Below, one piece after another: positions 7,269-16,000 of a stretch of 64,000 nt of DNA. The stretch comes from Methylobacterium sp. Leaf117 (GTDB lineage: Bacteria > Pseudomonadota > Alphaproteobacteria > Rhizobiales > Beijerinckiaceae), in contig NZ_LMNL01000036.1 of NCBI RefSeq assembly GCF_001422985.1, positions 230,155 through 294,154 on the forward strand. The letters run 5' to 3'. Position 1 is the first letter of the stretch. Each line of letters starts with the position of its first letter. The notes beneath the pieces were generated by a model. The model was not told the DNA's origin. It saw nothing but the letters and a program-made list of their open reading frames with translations, and did not search any database. The translations under genes were made by a program, and so were the position numbers.

Positions 7269-8690
7269 GTGGCACGTCTCGTCATCGTATCGAACCGCGT
7301 TGCAATCCCCGAGGAAGGGGGCAAGGCTGTGGCGGCCGGTGGTCTCGCCGTCGCCGTCAAGGAAGCGTTCACCGCTTACGAGGGGTTGTGGTTCGGCTGG
7401 AGCGGAAACGTCGTCGAGAACCCTTCGAGTGAGCCGACCCTGATCGACCGGGGGCATATCAGTTACGCCGTGGTCGATCTGTCACCCCAAGACCATCGCG
7501 AGTATTACAGCGGTTTCGCCAACCGCGCCCTTTGGCCGATCATGCACTACAGGCTCGGCCTCGGTGCATTCTCGCGCTCGGATTACGCCGGCTATCAGCG
7601 GGTCAATCGCATCTTCGCGCGCGCCCTGGCCAATCTCGTGGAGCCCGATGACATCATCTGGGTGCACGATTATCATCTTCTCCCCCTGGCTTCGGAACTA
7701 CGTGGCCTCGGGATCGCAAATCCCATCGGCTACTTCCACCACATTCCCTGGCCGGCGGCCGACGTGTTCAACACGCTGCCGGCGAGCGGCGATCTGTTGC
7801 GCGGGATCGCCGATTACGATCTCATTGGCTTGCAGACCGATCCCGACGTCCACAACCTGACGCGTAATCTCATCGACGAACTCCGGGCGATTCCCCTCGG
7901 CGGCGGCTCGCTGATGGTGGATGGACGCCGTACCCGAATCCGCAGCTTCCCGATCGGCATCGATGTCGCTGGGTTCAAGGAAGCTGCCGAGAACGCCGGG
8001 TCGAACCGCACGGTTCGCGAAACGATGGCTGGATTGCGGACGCGGAAGCTCCTGATCGGCGTCGATCGGCTCGACTATTCGAAGGGCGTGCCTGAGCGAA
8101 TGGAGGCCGTCGATCGGTTCTTCGCTTCCAACCCCGATCAGCGCGGTAACGTGGTCTATCTGCAGATCACGCCGAAATCTCGGACCGAAGTCCCCGAGTA
8201 CGAAGATCTCAGCAGAGAGGTGAACGAGACCGTCGGGCACATCAACGGAACCCTCGGTGAACCGAACTGGACGCCGATCCAGTACGTCACCAAGGCCTAT
8301 CCACGCCCAGTCCTGGCGGGCCTCTATCGTGCGGCGCGGGTCGGGCTGGTGACGCCGATGCGCGATGGCATGAACCTTGTCGCCAAGGAATACGTCGTCG
8401 CTCAAACCGAGGAGGATCCTGGCGTCCTCGTGCTGTCGAAATTTGCCGGTGCCGCGCGACAGTTGCCCGAGGCTCTTCTGGTCAATCCCTACGACCGGTT
8501 CGAGGTGGCGGAAGCGATCCGGACGGCGCTCTACATGCCGCGTGGCGAGCGCCTGGAGCGGTGGAAGCCGATGTTGGAGCGCATGACGCGCGAGGATGTC
8601 GATTGGTGGGCCCGCAACTTCATGGCGGAGCTCGAGAATTTTCGGACGATCGAGCGTGAGCCACCTCGCACGGCGGCCGCTGCGGAATGA
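7269..8690 (+). CDS. otsA: trehalose-6-phosphate synthase (GT20)
   Basis: Forms alpha,alpha-trehalose-6-phosphate from UDP- (or ADP-) glucose and glucose-6-phosphate in the cytoplasm. Translation from GTG 7269 gives 473 aa beginning VARLVIVSNRVAIP, the normal OtsA N-terminus, with GGAG 8 nt upstream; the frame stays open further up but without homology. Family motifs in order: GGLAVAVKEAF and FGWSGNV (donor/acceptor site), HDYHLLPLASELR, GYFHHIPWP, IGVDRLDYSKGVPERM, and PMRDGMNLVAKEYV near the nucleotide-binding C-terminus. No otsB (phosphatase) lies beside it, so dephosphorylation must be encoded elsewhere. It is followed 53 bp later by glgX on the same strand. Confidence 0.95.
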   Translation: MARLVIVSNRVAIPEEGGKAVAAGGLAVAVKEAFTAYEGLWFGWSGNVVENPSSEPTLIDRGHISYAVVDLSPQDHREYYSGFANRALWPIMHYRLGLGAFSRSDYAGYQRVNRIFARALANLVEPDDIIWVHDYHLLPLASELRGLGIANPIGYFHHIPWPAADVFNTLPASGDLLRGIADYDLIGLQTDPDVHNLTRNLIDELRAIPLGGGSLMVDGRRTRIRSFPIGIDVAGFKEAAENAGSNRTVRETMAGLRTRKLLIGVDRLDYSKGVPERMEAVDRFFASNPDQRGNVVYLQITPKSRTEVPEYEDLSREVNETVGHINGTLGEPNWTPIQYVTKAYPRPVLAGLYRAARVGLVTPMRDGMNLVAKEYVVAQTEEDPGVLVLSKFAGAARQLPEALLVNPYDRFEVAEAIRTALYMPRGERLERWKPMLERMTREDVDWWARNFMAELENFRTIEREPPRTAAAAE

Positions 8691-8743
8691 TCATCCGGCG
8701 TCGTCCTTCGGCGCCTTGAACCCGGGACGGCACCAACTTCTTG

Positions 8744-10858
8744 ATGGCTACGGATAACATGATCGGCGTCGAAGACGGCGTGCCGGCGCCCTTCGGCGCC
8801 CATTTCGATGGGCGCGGCGTCAATTTCGCGCTCTTCTCGCAGCACGCAACGGCCGTCGATCTCTGCTTGTTCGACCACGGCGAACGCCATGAGACGCGCC
8901 GCATCCGCTTGCCCTGTCGAACGGACGACGTCTGGCACGGCTACCTGCGCGGCGTCTTCCCCGGGCAACTTTATGGCTACCGCGTCCACGGACCCTGGGA
9001 CCCTGCGAACGGTCATCGGTTCAATCCCGCCAAATTGCTGCTCGATCCCTATGCGCGGGATATCCAGGGACGAATCCGCTGGCACGATTCGCTCTACGGC
9101 CACCGGCGGGGGCTTCAGCGGCCCGACCAGATCGATCGACGTGACAGCGCGGCGTTCATGCCCCGGGGCATCGTGACACCGCCGGAAGTTCCCGACCTCG
9201 CCGTCAGCCCAGTCCGGCGACCCTTGTCGCAGACCGTCATCTACGAAGCGCACGTCAAGGCCCTCACTCAGACCCACCCGGACGTTCCGGAAGCGGCGCG
9301 GGGTACCTACGCGGCCCTGGCCCACCCGGCGATCATCGAGCATCTGCTGAAGCTCGGTGTCACGGCTATCGAGTTGCTGCCGATCCAGGCCTTCGCCGAC
9401 GACCGCTTCCTGGTGGAAAAGGGGTTGGTCAACTTCTGGGGCTACTCGCCGCTGAACTACTTCGCTGCAGACCCGCGCTATCGCGGGCCAGCCGGCATCG
9501 GGGGCCTGCGCGCTGCCATCCGGGAACTCGCAGCCGCCGAGATCGAGGTGATCCTTGATGTCGTCTACAATCACACGGCGGAGGCCGACCACAGCGGCCC
9601 GTCCCTGTCGTTCCGCGGCGTCGACAACGCCAGCTACTACAAACTCGATCCGAGCAATCCTCGCGACACACTCGATTGCACCGGGTGCGGCAATACCCTG
9701 GACCTCGACCATCCGCGCGTCATGCAGTTGGTCCTCGATTCCCTGCGCCATTGGGTGACCGCTTACGGGGTTGCGGGCTTCCGTTTCGATCTCGCGAGCA
9801 GCTTGGCGCGCAACCCGCATGATTTCAGCGCAAAGGCCGCCTTCTTCCAGGCCGTCGCCCAGGACCCGATCCTGGCGCACGTCAAGATGATTGCAGAACC
9901 CTGGGACATCGGTGCCGGCGGCTATCAGCTCGGTGGTTATCCCCGAGGCTGGAGCGAGTGGAATGACCAATTCCGCGATAGCATCCGGGGTTTCTGGCGT
10001 GGGGATCGCGGAACGCTCGCAAAAGTCACACAGGGACTCTCCGGTTCACGCGAGATCTTCGCCGCCTCCGGTCGCTGGCCCCTCGCCAGCATCAACTTCG
10101 CGGCGTCCCACGACGGCTTCACCCTGGCGGATGTCGTTGCCTACGAGGAGAAGCACAACCTTGCGAATGGCGAGGACAACCGTGACGGACACGGGCATAA
10201 CCTCTCTCGCAACTACGGAGTCGAGGGTGGAACCGACGACCTTGCCATTCTCAACCTGAGGAACCGCCAGAAGCGCAATCTCCTGGCGATGGTGTTCCTG
10301 GCTCAGGGTGTTCCAATGCTGCTGATGGGCGACGAGCGATCCCGCAGCCAAGGCGGCAACAACAATGCCTATGCGCAGGACAACACCACCAGCTGGATGG
10401 ATTGGGAGACCGATCCCGACCCGAGCCTCGCCACGTTCATCGGCAACCTCACACGGCTTCGCCGGGAGCAACCGGCGCTTCGCCGTCGGGCCTATCTCAC
10501 CGGTGCGTTCACCGAGAGCGAATCCCTGCGCGACGTTCACTGGCTCGCGCCCCAAGGGGCAGAAATGGGGGATCAGGATTGGGTCGACCCTGAGCGCCAA
10601 ACATTCGGGATGCAGATCGGCAATGATCTACCGCAGGCCGATCGGCTCCTGATCCTGGTGAACGCGGCCGATACGCCGTGCGACTTCACCTTGGCGCCGG
10701 TCATCGGCGGGCCGTGGACTTTGATCTTCGATACCACCCGTCAGGCTGGGTCCGTGCCCGCCGGACAGCCCCTGTTCCCAGTCGGCGCCGGCGTCCACCT
10801 CGAGGCTCAGGCGGTCTACGTTCTGCGGGCCCGCCCGGCATCGGCTTACCGGACTTAG
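8744..10858 (+). CDS. glgX: glycogen debranching enzyme GlgX (isoamylase-type GH13)
   Basis: Hydrolyses alpha-1,6 branch points of phosphorylase-limit glycogen, releasing short maltodextrins. 704 aa from ATG 8744 (a TTG directly before it is less likely). The N-terminal CBM48/isoamylase domain (GAHFDGRGVNFALFSQHA) precedes a GH13 barrel. The catalytic residues are visible: nucleophile Asp349 in GFRFDLAS, acid Glu385 in MIAEPWD, and Asp457 in ASHDGFTL. The segment SQGGNNNAYAQDN is diagnostic of the GlgX/TreX subfamily. The length is that of GlgX (about 660-720 aa). It supplies linear chains to MalQ, TreY and GlgP encoded nearby. Confidence 0.94.
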   Translation: MATDNMIGVEDGVPAPFGAHFDGRGVNFALFSQHATAVDLCLFDHGERHETRRIRLPCRTDDVWHGYLRGVFPGQLYGYRVHGPWDPANGHRFNPAKLLLDPYARDIQGRIRWHDSLYGHRRGLQRPDQIDRRDSAAFMPRGIVTPPEVPDLAVSPVRRPLSQTVIYEAHVKALTQTHPDVPEAARGTYAALAHPAIIEHLLKLGVTAIELLPIQAFADDRFLVEKGLVNFWGYSPLNYFAADPRYRGPAGIGGLRAAIRELAAAEIEVILDVVYNHTAEADHSGPSLSFRGVDNASYYKLDPSNPRDTLDCTGCGNTLDLDHPRVMQLVLDSLRHWVTAYGVAGFRFDLASSLARNPHDFSAKAAFFQAVAQDPILAHVKMIAEPWDIGAGGYQLGGYPRGWSEWNDQFRDSIRGFWRGDRGTLAKVTQGLSGSREIFAASGRWPLASINFAASHDGFTLADVVAYEEKHNLANGEDNRDGHGHNLSRNYGVEGGTDDLAILNLRNRQKRNLLAMVFLAQGVPMLLMGDERSRSQGGNNNAYAQDNTTSWMDWETDPDPSLATFIGNLTRLRREQPALRRRAYLTGAFTESESLRDVHWLAPQGAEMGDQDWVDPERQTFGMQIGNDLPQADRLLILVNAADTPCDFTLAPVIGGPWTLIFDTTRQAGSVPAGQPLFPVGAGVHLEAQAVYVLRARPASAYRT

Positions 10859-11275
10859 GTCGGAAAGCCGTCTTCTCGGCACAACTTTTCACCGGCGGAG
10901 CCAGTGAGGCAGCGATTCCGACCGCCTCTGCTCTGGGCTCCGGCCTACCTGCAGAGAGGTCTCAGACGCTCATGCGCCGGAAAGTCGTGAAGTCCTGCGC
11001 TTCTGCGGTGACGCACGCCACCGCTGCTGCGGCGCCGAAATTTCGATCTCTGAGCACCGAGAGAGGAAGCGCAGGCGCGGTCATCCGCAGACCCTGATGG
11101 TCTACCAACCGGTAAGGCGCACAAGAGATCGATGCCAGATGGTTGTCGCTTCCGGGCCACGCTTCGTCGCGCGGTCGAAGCCGAAGGGAACAAGAGGCGG
11201 CGGCCCGGCTTCTGCAAGGTGCGACGGACGCTCACTGACCCCTGGCGAACGCGAGACACGGAAGATGACAGTCTG
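10859..11275. other. 417-bp gap between glgX and treZ, no gene seen
   Basis: No reading frame with protein-like composition was found. A GGAAC occurs at about 11188-11192, but no CGTT follows at 16-17 nt, so it is not called a promoter. A separate promoter for treZ-malQ/treY probably lies here, because the gap is much larger than the others in the cluster. Confidence 0.4.
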
Positions 11276-13078
11276 ATGCGGCGCGCCCACAGCATGGCCT
11301 TCGGCAGCGAATTGATGAAGGATGGCGTCCGGTTTGCCCTGTGGGCGCCGACGGCGAAGGACGTGGCCCTCGTCCTGGACGGAACAGATCACGCGATCCC
11401 GGATGCTGGCGAGGGATGGCGTGAAGTGACGGTGCCGGGGACCCGAAGCGGCGCGCGATACGGCTACCGCATCGATGGCGACCTCGTGGTGCCGGATCCT
11501 GCATCGCGTTTTCAACCGGACGACGTTTCGGGGCTGAGCGAGGTCATCGACCCGCGAGCCTATGAATGGACCGATTCCGACTGGACCGGACGTCCGTGGG
11601 AAGAGGTGGTCCTGTACGAGGTGCATGTGGGCACCGCGACCCCCGAGGGCACTTATGGGGCCCTTGAAGCCAAGCTCGACGATCTGCGCGACCTCGGCGT
11701 CACGGCGATCGAGCTTCTGCCGCTCGCCGACTTTCAGGGCACGCGAAACTGGGGCTACGACGGTGTGCTCCCCTATGCACCGGACGGTGTTTACGGTCGT
11801 CCGGAAAATCTTAAGCGTCTGATCGACAAGGCCCACAGTCTTGGCCTGATGGTGTTTCTAGATGCGGTGTACAACCACTTCGGCCCGACCGGAAACTATT
11901 TGAACGCCTACGCGAAGACGTTCTTCACCGAGCGCCATCAAACCCCGTGGGGCGCGGGGATCAACTTCGACGGTGAGACGAGCGGTCGTGTGGTACGCGA
12001 CTTCTTCATTGAGAATTCAATCTATTGGCTGGAGGAGTTTCACTTCGACGGCCTGCGCTTCGATGCCGTTCACGCCATTCTCGATGATTCCGATAAGCAT
12101 TTCATCGGGGAGCTCGCCGAGACCATTCGCGCTCGACTTCCAGGGCGTCACATTCACCTGGTGCTGGAGAACGAGGCCAACCAGGCCCGGTGGCTGGAGC
12201 GGAACGCCGATGGGCAGCCGATCCAGCACACTGCCCAATGGGCGGACGACCTTCATCATTGCTGGCACGTGCTGCTGACCGGTGAGGATGCCGGCTACTA
12301 CGCCAGCTTTGCCGACAAGCCGGTGGCGCATTTGGCTCGCTGCCTGTCAGAGGGCTTCGCCTATCAGGGGGAGCCGTTCCCGACGCTCGACAATCACCCG
12401 CGCGGCGAGCCGTCTGCTCACCTGCCGCCCTCGGCCTTCGTCACCTTCCTACAGAACCACGATCAGGTCGGTAATCGGGCGCTGGGCGAACGTCTCAACA
12501 CTCTCTGCGACCCTGAAAAGCTTGCGCTTGCCCGGGCTGGGCTGTTGCTCAGCCCCCAGATTCCTATGCTGTGGATGGGCGAGGAGTGGTCGGCGACGGC
12601 TCCGTTCCTGTTCTTCGTCGATTTCGCGCCGGACGAAGACCTGAACAAAGCCGTCCGCGAGGGGCGGCGTCGGGAGTTCAAGAGCTTTGCAGCCTTTGCC
12701 GACGATACGTCGGTGATTCCCGATCCGACGGAGGAAAAGACCTTCACGGATTCCCGTATCGATTGGGCCGAGCGCTCCCAGCCTCAGCATCGCGCTGTGC
12801 TCGCGGACACGCGAAACCTCCTCCAGATCCGCCATCAATCCGTCGTGCCTCTCACCAAAACCCGCTACCTTGGTGCCGAAGTGACGCTCCCTCGGCCTGA
12901 CGTCGTCGACTGCACGTGGAGATACGAGGGTGGCTTCCTGCGGTTCGTCGCCAATGTGGGGACGGACGACTTCGCGGTGGAGCGCGACGGCAGCCAGGTT
13001 ATCTGGTCGAGCGGGACCGGAAACGGATCGATCGAACTCCCGTCCTGGACGGGTGTCTTCCTGACGGGTGTGAAGTGA
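11276..13078 (+). CDS. treZ: malto-oligosyltrehalose trehalohydrolase
   Basis: Cleaves the alpha-1,4 bond next to the terminal trehalosyl unit made by TreY, releasing trehalose. 600 aa from ATG 11276; the open frame upstream (from 11132) has no family similarity. The N-terminal CBM48-like domain (RFALWAPTAKDVALVLDG) precedes a GH13 barrel. Catalytic residues: Asp263 in GLRFDAVH, Glu298 in LENEANQ, Asp396 in QNHDQVGNRA. WMGEEWSATAPFLFF is a TreZ signature. The stop overlaps the ATG of the next gene in TGATG (13076-13080), so translation is coupled to the MalQ-TreY fusion. Confidence 0.95.
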   Translation: MRRAHSMAFGSELMKDGVRFALWAPTAKDVALVLDGTDHAIPDAGEGWREVTVPGTRSGARYGYRIDGDLVVPDPASRFQPDDVSGLSEVIDPRAYEWTDSDWTGRPWEEVVLYEVHVGTATPEGTYGALEAKLDDLRDLGVTAIELLPLADFQGTRNWGYDGVLPYAPDGVYGRPENLKRLIDKAHSLGLMVFLDAVYNHFGPTGNYLNAYAKTFFTERHQTPWGAGINFDGETSGRVVRDFFIENSIYWLEEFHFDGLRFDAVHAILDDSDKHFIGELAETIRARLPGRHIHLVLENEANQARWLERNADGQPIQHTAQWADDLHHCWHVLLTGEDAGYYASFADKPVAHLARCLSEGFAYQGEPFPTLDNHPRGEPSAHLPPSAFVTFLQNHDQVGNRALGERLNTLCDPEKLALARAGLLLSPQIPMLWMGEEWSATAPFLFFVDFAPDEDLNKAVREGRRREFKSFAAFADDTSVIPDPTEEKTFTDSRIDWAERSQPQHRAVLADTRNLLQIRHQSVVPLTKTRYLGAEVTLPRPDVVDCTWRYEGGFLRFVANVGTDDFAVERDGSQVIWSSGTGNGSIELPSWTGVFLTGVK

Positions 13079-16000
13079 TGAGCCGCGACCTTGAACGCCT
13101 CGCCGACCTCCTCGGCGTCGCTGCCGGCTACACCGATGCCTTCGGGCAGCCCGTCGACACCTCGATCGAAGTTCGGCGCGGCATGATTGCGGCCCTGGGT
13201 TTCCCGGTCGGGTCGGACGCGGAGATTGCCGCGAGCCTTGCCGACGTCGAGGCCGTGCGCCGTGGCTTGATCCCGCCATTGATACCCGCAGAGGCACGCC
13301 GCGCTGCCAATGTGCCGATCCAAGTGCAAGGTGCCGCCGGAACATTGTCCTGGCGCCTCGAAGATGAGCGGGGACATCACCGCGAGGGTCGCGTCGCCGT
13401 CACGGGTGCGAGCTTCGAGCTGCCTCCCCTGACGCCCGGCTATCACCGTCTGAGCGTTCATCTCGGCGACCATCGGTCCGAGTCCTGGGTGATCTCTGCG
13501 CCGCAGCGATGCTGGCGTCCCCGGGCTTACGCAGACGAGGGCGCGCGGGACTGGGGACTGGCGGCGCAACTCTACGGATTGCGATCCCCCCACAATCTTG
13601 GGATTGGGTCCTATGTCGATGCCGGGCGCGCAGCGCGCGACGCCGGCTTGCGGGGCGCTTCGTTCCTGGGGCTCAGCCCCGTGCATGCGTTGTTCGCGAC
13701 GGATCGGACCAAGATATCGCCCTATTCACCGTCGTCGCGGCTGTTTCTTGAGACCCTCTTCATCGAGCCCGGCGCGCTTCCGGGCTTCGTCGGGTCGAAG
13801 GCCGCGGAACTGCTTGCGTCGATGGCGGATCGGGTCGAGGCCCTGCGCGAGGCCAAGCTCGTCGAACATGCGGGCATCTGGGGCGTCCTTTCCCCGGTCC
13901 TGCGCGCTCTTTGGCAGGAATCGGCGGCGCGCGACGGTACGGACGCCCGGTTCGCAGCCTTCCGTGCGGCGGGAGGCAAGGACCTCGAAGCGCATGGGAC
14001 CTTCGAAGCTCTCGCCGAGCATTACCAGGCGGACGGTGCTCAATGGCTTGGAGACTGGCCTGAGGAGATGCGCCGGAACGGCACCGAAGCGGTGCGCGCT
14101 TTCGCGTCCGAGCGGGCGGACGCGGTCACCTATCATATCTGGCTGCAATATCTGGCGGATTCACAGCTCGAAGACGCCGCCAACGCGGCACTCGCCACCG
14201 GCATGCGCCTGGGTCTCTACCGGGACCTCGCTGTCGGCGCCGATCGCGGCGGCTCCGAGATTTGGTCGCATCCTGAGCGTTTCGCCAACGGCGTGTCGAT
14301 CGGTGCGCCGCCGGATCTCCTTGCTCCGAAGGGCCAGGATTGGGGTTTGCCTGCCTTCCATCCGTTGGAGATGGAGCGTGACGGTCTCGCCGCCTTCCGT
14401 GCGCTGGTGGTGGCGAACATGCGCCATGCCGGCGCGATCCGCATCGATCACGCTTTCCAGCTCGCGCGCCTGTTCCTGATCCCGGTGGGACGTTCGGCCA
14501 AGGAGGGTGCGTATGTCAGCATGCCGTTCGAGCCGATGCTCGCGGTCCTGCGCCTGGAAAGCCACCGGGCCAAGTGCCTCGTCATCGCCGAGGATCTCGG
14601 TACGGCCCCGGAGGGGTTCTCCGACGCACTGATGCTGGCCGGCATCCTGAGCTATCGTATCCTCGCCTTCGAGCGGGAGGAGGGTGGTCGCTTCAAGCCG
14701 CCGGCGGCCTACCCGCGCGACGCCCTGACGGCGATCACCACCCATGACCTGCCGACCTTTGTCGGTTGGTGGCGGGGTGTCGATACCGATACACGGCAGT
14801 CCCTGGGCCTGTACGATTCCGAGCGCGCCGACGCTGAACGTCGCGAGCGCGTGGAGGAGCGCGCCCGTCTGACGGAAGCTCTTGCCGGCGAGCAGTTGCT
14901 CCCGAGCTACGATCCGCCCGAGGCGGCACCCTTCGAGGCGGCTGCGCGCTATCTCGGCCGCGCGCCATCGATGCTGACGGCCGTGCAGTACGAGGACGTC
15001 GTCTCAGAACTGTCCCAGGCCAATGTCCCAGGCTCCACCGAGGGCTACCCCAATTGGCGGCGCAAGCTTGATCGCACGTTGGAGAGCATCGCGGCTCCGG
15101 GCGGCCCGCTGGCGAAGCTCGCGGCTTCGCTCTCGGCCGAGGAACGCGGCCCTCGGTCCGGTGCCGCACGGCTTGCCTCCGCACCACCGCGCGCGACCTA
15201 CCGCCTCCAGTTTCACAAGGACTTCACGTTCGCGGACGCGGAGAAGATCGTCCCCTACCTCGCCAAACTCGGTATCAGCCACGTCTACGCGTCGCCGATC
15301 CAGAAGGCGCGTCCCGGCTCGACGCATGGATACGACATCGTCGATCATTCGACGATCAACCCGGAACTCGGTGGAGAAGAGGGGTTCGCACGGTTCAGCG
15401 ACGCCCTGCACGGTGCCGGCCTGAAGCTCCTTCTCGATATCGTGCCGAACCACATGGGCGTTGGCGGTGCGGACAATCCCGGGTGGCTGTCGGTGTTGGA
15501 ATGGGGTGGCCTCTCACCCTCGGCCGAAGCGTTCGACATCGATTGGTCGCGCCTCGGTGCCAAGAACAAGCTCGTGGTGCCCTTCCTGGGCGACCGCTAC
15601 GGCGAGGCCCTGGAGAAGGGAACGCTGGAGCTGAAGTTCGACGCCGACAAGGGCGCGTTCAGCATCTGGCATTACGAGCACGAATTCCCGATCTGCCCGC
15701 TGCAATACCCGACGATCCTGAATCGGTCGCTGGCGGCGCTGGGTGATATCGAGGATGCGGCGGCCCTGGAGGTTCTCGGGATCTCCGAACGTCTGCGCCT
15801 GATGGGCGAGGAGACCAACGACGAACGCCGTCGCGCCTTCCCGGCGGAAGCCGAAGAACTGAAGGAACGCCTTGTCGAAGCCGTCGAGGCCTCTCCGGCC
15901 ATCTCGGCGGCCATCGGGCGAACCCTGAAGCTGCTGAACGGCGCCAAGGGCCACCCGGACAGCTTCGGTCCGCTGCACCGGCTGCTGGAGCAGCAATCCT

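Noticed and set aside
11188..11214. GGAAC upstream of treZ as an EcfG promoter
   Set aside because: The -10 position reads CTTC instead of CGTT; too weak to call.
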